NCBI GenBank assembly: GCA_008360955.1
Contig: LUCM01002934.1
Location: 54,834-118,833 of the forward strand
Source: Fasciolopsis buskii
Taxonomy: Eukaryota > Platyhelminthes > Trematoda > Plagiorchiida > Fasciolidae
Reading direction: 5' to 3'
Length of the DNA: 64,000 nucleotides
Under the pieces are notes generated by a model. It was not told where the DNA came from and did not search any database. It saw nothing but the letters and a program-made list of their open reading frames with translations. Every line of letters starts with the position of its first letter. Positions within the stretch are counted from its first letter, which is position 1. Positions 35,891 to 46,167 of this stretch are shown here, in pieces. The position numbers were made by a program, and so were the translations under genes.

Positions 35891-37538
35891 AGCAGAACAG
35901 AGCGTGGCGTCCGTGGTGCACAGGGAACCAGTGATTGAGTGTTCAGTTCGTATGCTCTTCGGAGAAGGTCAGACATCCTCGGTGCTCAGTGCATGTCTGT
36001 CACAAATACTATTTTGCGCGAAGCCCGTGATTGGTTTGGAATCCATGCTGACTAGCCGAGATTAGTCAACCTAATATAGAGCTCCGGACATTATTCTTCG
36101 TCCTCTCACTTCCGTGGCAAAATACCACCGCAAGAAAGCAGAGACTTTGTTAGACGCACTGTCATTTGGAACATTTCAAGAGGTGTTCCGGACGAGTGGT
36201 CGATTGAGACGACCGCTCCCGACCATACTGAAGGCGTAGGCGAAACTGTGCCAAGTGAGCTGACGTTGTTTTGGACGGCAAACGTCCATGTTCTCCAGAA
36301 GCAGTCTACGGTCCAAACGAACCTGTGTGGGAGTGTCACCGTTGTCGGTTCAATCACTCTGGACAGCAAACGGACCTCCGATGTGTATTTCCATCTCCCC
36401 AAACAGTTAACTTTGGCGTTGAAATCCTAACCACCAAAACGCTAAAATCGAAAAATTCCGATCTCTTGAATTTATTTCGATTATATCTCGACTGTTAAAC
36501 ATAAGAGAGTAATCAGTGATTGGTCTACAGGACAACGAGCAGTCACTGCGGCTTGCTGAAGTGGCAGCCATTTGTCGTTTTAGACCGGATTTTCGTGAAC
36601 AGTTTAAAGTTCCATGCATGTTCCACGTTTCATATGTTCAACCTTTATAGTTTTTCCCAATCGATCCATGGTCCCATTGTCTGTATCTCTTTTTGTGTTT
36701 GTTAGTCTAGCTAATGATCTAATCATTGCTAGGCAGCTCACCAACTTGAACTGAAGTAGTCTAATTTAAGCCGCCAAAATGTCTTCCCTTATCATTAACA
36801 ATAATTAAATGCCCAGTTATCTGGACATTAATTGAATCAGCAAAAGTTGCTTTATTGGGTCCAAGAGCTCGAGAGCTCATTTTGCTCAAGTGATCTTAGA
36901 GCCCCGTGTTCGGGGATTGGTAGTAGTTTGCAGTGATATCGTGCATGTGACGAAGAATCCGATCGTCCCAACGATGTCATGGACTTCTTCAGTCGTCTTC
37001 ACGTCTCCTTATTTCGGGTTTATTTGGATGCGACGATGATGTGTCGTTGCGACGGGAAAACTGTAGTGGCTTTCGCAAACTCTAGTGACAAATTTTTTCA
37101 AACAAATGAAACAGTTTGGCAAAAATTCCAGAATGGTACTTGAAGCATTTTGTCGTACTCCATATCTTTTCGAATAATCGCGTGCCCGTGTATCGAAAGT
37201 CACCTGCCGATACAGTTGTACACTTCGTGTTGCGTCACCAGAACTAACTGTTTGAACGAGAATATACGGTCATGTACCGTATAAACAATGTTGTACGTCA
37301 TGCATATATACCTAATTATGCAGCTTTTTATCGTGCGAAAGTATTTCCGTGATAATTAGCAATTGACCACGGTTTGTATTGATCTTAATACTTCCAGGGT
37401 GGATATCAGTTTCTACTTGTCTACGTACTAGTAAGGGAAGCACATTTATTTTCTCCATTCAGCGCCAGCCAATGACAGCTAGTTTGATGAACTTCACATT
37501 CTGTTCGTTTCCAAACGTTCGACGTTTTGTGTTTCTAG

Positions 37539-37710
37539 GTCGTATCAAATCTGCCATGCTTCTGACAACAACCACCGGTTCTGTGCCGACGTCCTTAATC
37601 AGTCTACCCGTTCCGGAATTGTATCATCGAGCGGTTGATTGCGTTCATCAGTTGACTGCGGAAATGCTGCACAGTTCCGTGCCACCAATTTTACCCGTGG
37701 ACAATTTTTT
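37539..37710 (+). CDS. LRRK1: LRRK1-like exon, Roc-COR junction
   Basis: A 172-nt exon (acceptor tgtgtttctag, donor TT|GTGAGT), phase 1 to 2. It encodes PTSLISLPVPELYHRAVDCV and a segment PPILPVDNF. In LRRKs the same place carries LIP.SYLxLxxxI/V...V..L/F, which begins the COR-A subdomain. COR mediates dimerisation next to Roc. The exon joins 33616 (rebuilding a Gly codon) and 40567 (rebuilding a Leu codon) without a stop. Confidence 0.85.
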
Positions 37711-37774
37711 GTGAGTAATTCTCTGCTTTTTACCGACATTATTTACCACTACGACTAGGCAAGTATACACTCGC

Positions 37775-38437
37775 TTTCTTTTCGTGTGGGAGATGTTCGT
37801 CGGCTAGAGGTTTTAGACCATCGATGTCTACTTAGTATTGCTAGGATTGGATGGAGTAACCGAGTGAGTAATGTTGAGGTGAGGAATCTAGTACTAGGTG
37901 CAGATTCTGAGAATACCCTATCTCAGCATATGAAACTTATTAGACTACGTTGGTTGGGTCACGTGCAGCGTGTGGCGAATACTCGTCTACCAGACAGTGC
38001 CCTATTTTGTGTTCCTCCTAAGGAATGGAATAAGCCATGTGGAGGCCAACAGATGACGTGGTAACGTGGGATGAGAAAATGTACAGCGAAGTTAGGTAGA
38101 TTAGGTGTCTCACGCCTTCGTGATTGGGGTCCGAAAGACTTATCGACTTGCTGGCTGGAGACACTGAAGGATATGGCAGTGAACCGTGAACAGTGGCGAT
38201 CGTGCTGTCATTTTCTATCGAATCAGAATGATTGAAAACACGTGCGTTTGTACAGTTAGACTGTGTTTCGTGTGTTGGCTGCAGCAGGATCTTATCTTTT
38301 GCCGCCTGTGTGGGTCCACTCCCTGTTCCCGTTGGATATTCACTCTTTTTATAGAAACATGTAACTGTGGGGAAAAAACAGCGGTCAGTGAGGCTTGCCT
38401 TGCTGTTTAATACTGAATGATGATAATCGTGCTTTTT
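37775..38437 (+). mobile_element. RTE 3' fragment, plus strand
   Basis: The frame at 37786-38064 encodes the C-terminal RTE block: RRLEVLDHRCLLSIARIGW, then RLRWLGHVQRVA and CGGQQMTW. This is followed at 38100-38200 by RLRDWGPKDLSTCWLETLKD in another frame and by a 3' UTR (38208-38430) that matches 52325-52552 (+) and 63835-64000 (-). The end TGATGATAAT is the same as at the 52.5-kb copy. It is 5'-truncated and begins about 65 bp after the COR exon. Confidence 0.8.
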
Positions 38438-39117
38438 CTCGGCCTTCGTGCGTTCAGAAACTCCCGTGTGATTACAAATTGTAAGGATGAGAAATTTCTT
38501 GGTGTGGATAAAGTAGCTGATTACTATGTAGTTCCACATATCTCTTGAAACAGAGCAGACGATAAACGATAGAAAAGTTGAACAGTTGCACCGTGCGTGA
38601 TATGTTCTTTCCACTTGCTTCTGTGTGGCTAGCGATGTGCGAATAGTTAGTAAACGTCTTAGTCGACGGCACAGAAACCGTATCATTAGCAGTGGGATCG
38701 ATCGTGTTATGAGCTTCAGGATCTTAGCCATTGCGGCAGAATATGCGCCGAGATTGCCGGTGTTTTACTATGTATCTGTCTTATTGGCTCGACGTCTGTT
38801 GTTCCTTTATACCTTCCTGTTTTAGGTAGGATATTACTTTGTTCGAAGTTTACCAATATGATGAATAAACTTGCTTTCAGCAATTAATCTACAGACCAAC
38901 CACAATGCAATACGTAAATCAGGAATCAATAGAGAGAGATAACGAAATATAGGTTTATTTGGGCGAGCGACATTTTCATTACGTATAGGGTGGTAAACGG
39001 CAGCTGGCTGTCACGGAGCTGGTTACCGCGCATGACCTAATAAAATCATGTAGTTCTATTCCACTTCATGTTCCGGGATCATAGTTGCCGATTCGCCCTC
39101 CCTCTTGTAATTGGTCC

Positions 39118-39456
39118 CTAGTGAACGAAGTCATCAGAAGCATTAGTGTCATAAAAAATCCTTCCCTTATATTCCTTAGGGTCGGAATCATTATGGGAGT
39201 GACCTGATAACCTTGGCTCAGAAAACTGATTTGCTCCCGTACTACGTAACAGCCAGTTTCCATTTGCCATCTGGAATTCAAGCCTTTTGACTTCGAGATC
39301 CCAAAGTTCCAATCCACCATCTTTGATTTTTCTCCCCACCTGATCACGAAATAGTTTTTTGCTAATTACATTTTCATCGAGAAGTGTTCGGAATGTCCGA
39401 TGTGTTTTGAACTCTTCGAAATGTATAGCTGGAAAATGCACTTGCTTTCGATGGGC
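39118..39456 (-). CDS. Possible terminal exon of an antisense gene nested in a LRRK1-like intron
   Basis: The minus strand has an open frame from an acceptor-like AATTTAG (first exon base 39456) to a TAG at 39118-39120. It encodes about 112 residues, charged and mixed in composition, including LLDENVISKKLFRDQVGRKI and a second box LELWDLEVKRLEFQM. An AATAAA poly(A) signal occurs on the same strand about 160 nt after the stop (plus-strand TTTATT at 38954-38959). I do not recognise the family. Base composition and the absence of overlap with known repeats favour a real or recently lost gene over chance, but no single exon chain could be built. It could also be a retrocopy. Confidence 0.35.
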   Translation of the reverse strand, partial: AHRKQVHFPAIHFEEFKTHRTFRTLLDENVISKKLFRDQVGRKIKDGGLELWDLEVKRLEFQMANGNWLLRSTGANQFSEPRLSGHSHNDSDPKEYKGRIFYDTNASDDFVH

Positions 39457-40102
39457 CTAAATTTTCTATTGTTGAAATAGAAAAACTAGGGTATTGCTGT
39501 ATGATAAAAGTCGGTACAGAACAATCACATCCTGTAAGGTACACATTTTTATCGAAATCAGGAAAGTTGTTTGCTTTTTTCCTTCATTTACGCTATGTAT
39601 AAAGTTCGTACTCGGTTTTATCACCTTTGTGTGGAACGCAAGAGCTTTCTAAGCACGTTCCGCTTTACTGGCTTCATGTGATATATGGATACGCCAATGT
39701 AATCGCGGTGAACGTATTTGAACCTGATTTCTTTTTTTGACCAATCCAACATTTGCCTTAGGTAGTTGGTGATAAATGGCGCGCAATTGCCGTAACCAAT
39801 TTTAGGGTAATTGTCATGTCGTGTACGAAACCTTTGAATCGTCCCCCATCACTGACTTCTCGATTGTCCAATTTCCTAATGAGAACTAATCACGAACGAA
39901 TGCGGAAACTTTATCCCAACCACCATAATGCATGAGTTTTATTGGCTAAATTGGATAAGAACGTCTTTCTGATTGGTTGATTGTCGGGCTGGTGTGAGGG
40001 GGAGTCAGTATGTTGTCACCTATTGCGGAGCGTGAACATGATGTGTGAATCAAACGATTAGGCCGCGGGAACGTGCACCATTGTAATATAAAATACGTCA
40101 AC

Positions 40103-40301
40103 CTGTCATTGGATAATGTTAACAAAATTCCCTCCCTGTGGGTCGATTGAATGATGGTAACTGGTACTTCGTTGATGAAATATTTTATGGTAGTTTCCGA
40201 CCCTTTGAAAGTGAATATGTTAGGACTTTGTTTATTCACATGACGGCTATGTCGAACTTTTCTCACATTGTTATTTTTGTATTCCCGTTCTTTTAGTTCT
40301 T
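40103..40301 (-). CDS. Possible internal exon of the antisense nested gene
   Basis: On the minus strand an acceptor-like CACCTAATCAG opens a frame of about 66 residues: EELKEREYKNNNVRKVRHSR, then NIFTFKGSETTIKYFINEV and TIIQSTHREGILLTLSND. The donor is AG|GTTGAC, which leaves phase 2. The open exon at 39456 is in phase 0, so the two cannot join directly; a further small exon would be needed. Unknown family. Conserved-looking beta-strand-like repeats of hydrophobic residues suggest protein coding. Confidence 0.3.
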
Positions 40302-40566
40302 CTGATTAGGTGATGTGACGTATCCGTCAACAACAGAACACAGTTATACAATGTTGAAATGGTTGGAGTACCTCATTATATGATATCGGTGATTGCAAGG
40401 GGGCATTGCTGTAGTCGGAGCTGAAAATGTTGGAAAAAACTTTTGCTCTGTGGATACAGCAGCGACAGGGCTCCATTTATCACTGCTTTGCCTCCACATA
40501 TGTAAATTCCTGACTTCCTTAATTTGTTTGCTTTTCTGTGGTTTATTATTATATTTATTTTAATAG

Positions 40567-40976
40567 AATTGAACTGGACCGTCGGTTACGACGAGCCGAA
40601 CATATTTCGCCAGTTCGGTTCAGCAAACCTATAGGCAACATCGCGAAGTCTGAGTTTGGGAAAATTCAAGTGACTTGTGCTTCCTCGAATGCATCTCGTC
40701 CCGTCTATTTGGTCAGACGCAGTCGTGGATTTGAGTCACGTGATGAGGCCACAGCGTCCCTTGTATTCCTTAGAGAGTTTGGGGTAGTATGGCATGTGGA
40801 CGATCCTCAACTGTGCCACATGGTATTTCTTTCCCCAGTTTGGTTGTTCCGGTGGCTACTTCGATTACTCATCCAAATGATTCGACAACGTCCTGTCAGC
40901 ACGGCATTCGTACGTTGCGGATCCAGCGCAACGAGAACACAGTCAAGACTTCCACGAAGGCACTTGATGAATTCCG
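40567..40976 (+). CDS. LRRK1: LRRK1-like exon, COR domain (COR-A)
   Basis: The longest well-supported COR exon, 410 nt, phase 2 to 1, from acceptor tattttaatag to donor G|GTAATT. It contains ATASLVFLREFGVVWHVDD, then LCHMVFLSPVWLFRWLLRLL. LRRK COR domains have the same succession FLxExGxLLHFxD..L..LYFLxPxWL, so the assignment is direct. The first 50 residues are basic and divergent. The exon ends in a Ser/Arg-rich stretch that likely forms an inserted loop. Confidence 0.9.
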
Positions 40977-41643
40977 GTAATTGTTAATTTGGCTGGTGTA
41001 GTCCAGAGCTGTTAGAAATATGCTAATTGTGACGTTGCTTTCGATTGGTATTTCTTGGCTTCTTTATCGGTACTCAAATGATCATTTTATTGGTTTGAGG
41101 TAAATACATCTTTGTCTATGTTTAGTTTTTGCATTGGACAGTTCATCAGATGAGCCTTACACGGCAGTGAAAACACCTATTATTTTGAAGTCGCTCAATT
41201 TTGCTGCATTTTCTCTTTCCACATCCAACGATCTTCCAAGATGCCTTTAAGCAAACGTTTTCGACTCCATGTGTTTCTGTAAATTGCTTTTAGTCGAATG
41301 TATTTTGTAAAAGGCAAAATAATTCGTGCCAATCAGCCAAATATTATTTGCCTGACGTTTACCGTAACTCGTTGCTTAAGCCACACCTGTACTGTGCGCA
41401 CTTATCCGTGAGTCAGTTTCATTCCTCGCTGTATATACCTACTGGCATCGCGTTGGTACACTCCGCCTTTGATTGACGTCACAAGACAGGCGTAACGCAT
41501 ATTCCAACCACATTAACCTGCCAAAATTCATTATTTCTTCCAACCTAACATCAATTTTGCTCCCTTGGTGGTTCTTTCCTATTCTGACAATACCGCAAAG
41601 ACACTATGACAGTTTTCAAAGTTTTGTGAACGCTGGGTTTCGT

Positions 41644-41733
41644 GTTTAGACTCTAAATGTTTCATTACCAACCGAGATGACGTCATCAGTGCTTAGGCAC
41701 CTCGGTTAGTGATGAAACGTTCGCGATCTAAAC
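41644..41733 (-). ncRNA. Hammerhead-ribozyme-like motif with an inverted partner
   Basis: On the minus strand the segment from 41689 down contains CTGATGA, then GTCATCTCGGTTGGTAAT (a possible stem II with a loop), then GAAAC and ATTTAGAGTCTAAAC (possible stem III). CTGATGA...GAAA is the conserved hammerhead core. The plus strand at 41698-41733 is a second, diverged copy of the same stem-loop in opposite orientation (about 36 nt), but it lacks CTGATGA. Hammerhead motifs of this kind are known from Penelope-like elements. Confidence 0.5.
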
Positions 41734-42354
41734 ACCATGATCAACGCTTACAAAACTGGAAATTCCCAGCATGAGCAACTTACACACCATTATTTAAAAT
41801 TATTGGAAACACTCTGACAATCTTCGCCTATCATTCCTCCGTAACGGTTGTATTGGCCGACCGTCCTAATTTTGCAACAGTATGTACGGGCTTTGATGAA
41901 CAATCGACGGATGCCACGGACTTTGTATTTCAGCATTGAACAGGTACATACGTATCTGTTCCGAATATTCCTTCTGGCTTTCCACTCTAAGACTGCTTTC
42001 TGAGTTTCTACATAGTACATGACTCAGTAACATTTGTGAGGATTTGCTTTTTTCTGATCAGTCCACATACTAGTGCGGGATTAAAAAAACCAGTGACTGA
42101 ATTGCATTTCATTCTTGGTATGTAGTGCTTTTTTCACCCTATTTTGTACCACCAGATCGCCTAAATTCTACATTTCACTTTTATTCGTACTTCCGGTATG
42201 ACAGTTTTCGTGATCTTCTTCCGACCGATATGTAACGATGCACACTGACGATGTCTATCTGATAACGAAACAGCAACAAAAAAATAGTTGATTTTTATTG
42301 GCTTTAAATATTCCGGGTATTTTGTTAGCTCAGATCGACAGTTTTCGAGGCCTA

Positions 42355-42433
42355 GTGGTCGCCGAGCCCAACATTTAGATCGCAAACATTTCCTCTCCAG
42401 TCGAATCGGCTTCATCAGTGTGTTGACGACCAC
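42355..42433 (-). ncRNA. Hammerhead-ribozyme-like motif
   Basis: On the minus strand a stem-forming pair GTGGTCGTC / GGCGACCAC encloses CTGATGA (plus positions 42412-42418), a short helix-loop region, GAAA and a stem III-like AATGTTTgcgatctAAATGTT. The order stem I, CTGATGA, stem II, GAAA, stem III, T, stem I fits a type I hammerhead. Stem II is weak, so activity is uncertain. Unassigned minus-strand open frames (42161-42433 and 42415-42624) adjoin it and may be part of the same repeat. Confidence 0.45.
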
Positions 42434-42727
42434 CTAGTCACAGAGCTCATAAATATCACACAATCCAGAAAAACTTTGTCGGTTCTATAGATTTTCAGTT
42501 CATGTATTTGTATGCGCAGGACAAAACTGCATGATTCTGGGTGCATCCCAGGATTATGGATGAGGGAATATCCACAATTTACGTAGTTAGCCGTGATTAA
42601 GGTAGCCTCAGGTCCACCGAACAAGCGGCCGCGGGAAAGTGCCGACAGTGCCGTGTAGTGTAGATCAGTCAGAGTTATCTCATGTGCAATAGTATCCTAG
42701 CTATTCGCCGTGTCCCCAAACCCCGTG

Positions 42728-42780
42728 AATACTGTTATATATATATGTATATATATAATAAATATACATATGCATGCATA
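42728..42780. repeat. AT-rich simple repeat
   Basis: A (TA)n-type run with interspersed G and C: TATATATATATGTATATATA and onward. It lies about 70 bp before the COR exon at 42847. Confidence 0.85.
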
Positions 42781-42846
42781 CCATCTTCATCCATTGATAC
42801 TTGGTTTCCCCTGTTACCTCCTTCCGTCTATCCCCGCGTCCTCTAG

Positions 42847-43100
42847 CAATCATTAGTGAGACGGAACTATATCAGTTAGCCCGTGTCCAGTTGCAAGAAA
42901 TGATCGGATCAAATCAGCTTTGTTTGCGTGCGAATCAACTGCACCTAATATTGACTATCCTAATGCCCGTGTTGTCCAGGTTGCAACTGGCCGTTCCGTT
43001 AGACGCGTGTCATATTCTCCTCCCTACATTTCTGTCATCTCGCCGAGTTCGACCGCGCACAACTGGTTCGTCACACAAAATGTCACAAATTGACATTCCT
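42847..43100 (+). CDS. LRRK1: LRRK1-like exon, COR domain (COR-B start)
   Basis: A 254-nt exon, phase 1 to 0, with donor CCT|GTAAGT. Two acceptors are near. The one at TCTAG|CA (used) keeps the frame; the next, CATTAG, would introduce a stop. It encodes ELYQLARVQLQEMIGSNQL, then HLILTILMPVLSRLQLAVPL and ILLPTFLSSRRV. This matches the LRRK pattern YFxLLxKFxIALP...LLPSxL that links COR-A to COR-B. Confidence 0.85.
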
Positions 43101-43459
43101 GTAAGTTTCCCAAAGGTTTCAAACAACGATACTAAGTTATGGAAATTTTCTAGAAATTTTACATCGTTTCTTGGTTGCTTATTTTCAAGTGCTATCAGTG
43201 ACGCTGTCTGATGAAAATTGTTGATGCGAAACCGTAAACGGTGTGACTTTTTGATTTTTTTAATTTTCCATAACTTTTATCTGTCCGGGGAGTCCACATG
43301 TTACAAGGCTATGGAAAATACACTTAATTCTGTAACCAAAATGAACGCAACAAGTCGCGACCAAATGATCAATTTTACTCTTAAGGCCTTCGTTTGGATC
43401 GTTAGACCTAACCCATCGAGGAGCCAGTCAGTCGCCTTACTTCCACAATGAGTTATCCA

Positions 43460-44720
43460 GGTTGGGAGTTGATCTGAACCTCTAACGTAGTCAGAGAAAA
43501 TGAATGGAAGAATAATTGACCCGAGCCGATCGGCTGACACGCTGCCAGTTAGCCACTCATCGATGCCTTGCAAACAGCTTCTTGTCAGAACCAAAGAATT
43601 TGGTTGAGAACTAATCGTCTTCTGGCTTAATGCCTAGACTTTCTGCCAGTATTTCTTCATCAATTCAATGAATAACAAAATTTAAAAGGAATTTCGTACA
43701 ACTCCGCTCGATGCACAGGCCAGTCAGGACTTCGTTGCCCATTGCACCGATCAGGATATGGAGTGCTACATATGGTACTGCTCAAATTTGCCATGCTGGG
43801 TTAACGTCCTGTGGTGAACGAGAGAACCACAATGTATATTCGCACAGGTTGTATATCTCAGCATGGCGACAAGTTAAAACGGAAGGCCTCTACAGCTGGT
43901 GAGCTTCACTCAGGCACCTCCACCAGGTCAGGTGATTCAGTTAGAAAATAAAATATCCAGGCCGCGTAAATCTTGGGCTGCACCCTACAGTCCCACTGTC
44001 TTAAGGGCCAGAATTGTGAGTCAAATGCTTCAGTTGGGGTTCCCAGAAAACCTTCTTCGGTGTGGACAGCCGAGAAATATCGGTTGTCAAAATGCCTCCA
44101 ATACCCTTTCTATGGGCAACCTTACCGACCTTCGCAATTCGCTAATAAAACCATGCAAAATACGACAAAAACTGTGGCTGGACAAACTTATCGGACGTTA
44201 GCATTATTGAAAGAGCAGGAAATAAATCTCACGTGTTACTTTAACTTGTGTTCACTTCTTTTAGTTGCATTCCGTGCTCACTAGACCGGCAACAAGCGCT
44301 CCTAGGCAGAACTCTTGGAACTTTCAGAATAGATCTATGGTGTGTCACCGAAATGCGCACGCAAGACCTCGCCTCCATAATCACTTTTCGTAGCCTCTTT
44401 CTCTCACTTCATTGTTCGCGTGTCATGTGATCCGATTTCGATTGTTTGTGGTTAGGCTGACATCGAGATCTCTCTGAACACGCGAGCCTATCGTGCACGG
44501 TTAGACTGTATCCCATTCAACGGTCTGTTGAACCGTTCTTCACGTATCAGTAACGTTGCACTAAGGCATTGTTGTATGTTCGTCGTATATTTCTATGCGC
44601 CCAATAATTGCAACTCTCCGGAGACCAAACACGAGCTCTATCGTGAGTTGTTATGAATACTTTGAACTGTGCGTTCAACAGGCGTTATGGTTGTTGCTGA
44701 TGATTTTAACAACTAATTTG
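43460..44720 (+). mobile_element. RTE 5' part, plus strand, decayed
   Basis: At 43460-43660 the leader of the large RTE is recognisable (GTTGGGAGTTGATCTGA, CTTCTTGTCAGAACCAAAG). At 44280-44390 the endonuclease start appears as STDRQQALLGRTLGTFRID and TEMRTQDLA. Near 44590-44650 the string FYAPNNCNSPETKHELYREL corresponds to the SAYAPTDC block of the 49.9-kb copy. RT is absent, so the copy is 3'-truncated or degraded. Confidence 0.65.
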
Positions 44721-45235
44721 GCTACTTAGCGAAAATAGAACGACTGTCTTAGTGGATCAAACCCACAAGGGTGACCGTCTCCTCTAACTGAACTAAACAG
44801 AACTCCAACCTGTGACCTGGAGCAAATCGGGTACCTAGAATGTCACATCGTGGGATTAATTTAATCGAAGTAATGTAATTTCCAAAACGAGATAATACTG
44901 CTAGTCGAACTTAGTTGTTTTTTTTCAGTAATCTTATCAAGTGGTTTTCACGGTGTTTAAAAAAACCGCCCTGGGAGGGAGAGCGATTTCGGTAACTAGT
45001 CTGGTTTTTAGCAAAGATGAGAAACGTGGGTGAATTAGTTCGACAAATACTGTATCAAAGTTGCTCACTGGCATTGTACTTCGCGAAATAATCTGTAATC
45101 GTGCCGAATTAAAGCGGCTTTCTAATCCAGTTGGGGTTTGACTGGGCATATTATTACCCTGTGACACACTTTTGCAACATGAGGCCATGATCTCGTCGCT
45201 GTTATATATTTGTCTTCCGATCCTATTTTTGTTCA

Positions 45236-45310
45236 GCTTTATATATATATATATGTATATATATATATGTATATATGTATATATGTATATATATATATGT
45301 ATATATATCC
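45236..45310. repeat. TATATG/TA microsatellite
   Basis: About 75 bp of (TA)n with regular G interruptions (TATATATATATGTATA repeated). It is in the intron before the COR-B exon at 45535. Confidence 0.9.
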
Positions 45311-45534
45311 ACACCTAGACTGCTTAACACATCAAATGTACGTCCGTAGATGTCGAACTTGAAAGCCAAAAAGTTCGTCATTTTTCTGTATTTTTCAGCC
45401 GCTGACCTCTTGCATTAGCACCATCGTAATCATTTCCGTAAGCTATTCGCGGGTTTATTCGGTTTGCCGTTTTTCTCAGCATAACTTTTTTAAGTGGACG
45501 ATGCTGTTCCTCTTCCATTTTGAAAAAAAAACAG

Positions 45535-45812
45535 TCAAGTCGTTTTCCCTTACGTTACACGGGAATGCCCAGGCATACTGATCAATCAGTGAGCAAAGTG
45601 AAATTCTTCAACACTTCGCAATGTTCCGCCACACAAATCTCCAACAGGCCGGTGCCCATCAATACTACGATTCCATGCTTTCCACTGAGAGTGCGAACAA
45701 TACTCGGCGAAGAAATTGTCCGGCTCTACGTCACAGCATTCGTGCCCACGGACTTTTGGACGCGTTTATCTTCACGTTTACTGTCAGACCATACGTTTGA
45801 TGAGATATGCGA
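45535..45812 (+). CDS. LRRK1: LRRK1-like exon, COR-B
   Basis: A 278-nt exon, phase 0 to 2, with donor GA|GTGAGT. It encodes IVRLYVTAFVPTDFWTRLSS followed by RLLSD, the most conserved COR-B motif (F.P.GFW.R...R.L in LRRKs). The acceptor is poor, an A-run ending in CAG at 45534, but it is the AG that satisfies phase 0 and joins the preceding exon. The first 40 residues are divergent, so the true start could be slightly further in. Confidence 0.8.
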
Positions 45813-45977
45813 GTGAGTTAGCCATTCCGACTTTATCATCTCTAGCATTTTCGGATGTTCCCGTTTGTGAAGATCTCTTTTAATCCTGCTTCCAGTGTCG
45901 ATTTTACTGGTTATACTTATAATGTTAACTTAGTACCCACCATCTGTTCCTTCGTCTATTTCTGTTGTTAATGTCAG

Positions 45978-46167
45978 CCGCGTCTATTCGTTGGCTACAC
46001 TTGACACAGTACAAAAGCCGTTTCCGGACTCATCCGTACTTGTCAGTGGAAAATATTCGGCTGAATGGACTCTTTGGAAGCATGGAATGCGATTATCCAT
46101 AGCTAACGGACAAATCGGTTTGGCTCGTTTGCAGCAGTTTACTCGTGGTCCTTGTTCATTGCATCGG
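45978..46167 (+). CDS. LRRK1: LRRK1-like exon, COR-B
   Basis: A 190-nt exon after a 165-bp intron, with acceptor tgttaatgtcag and donor CGG|GTAATT, phase 2 to 0. It encodes SAEWTLWKHGMRLSIANGQIG. In LRRKs the corresponding COR-B beta hairpin reads ..YWQ.G(I/L)..., so WxxGM with the following strand fits well. The splice to the previous exon rebuilds an Asp codon. Confidence 0.85.

Noticed and set aside
38018..38731. 237-codon minus-strand frame
   Set aside because: It is the reverse of the RTE 3' coding region and 3' UTR; the same antisense frame recurs at 52336 and 63835 because the repeat is present there.
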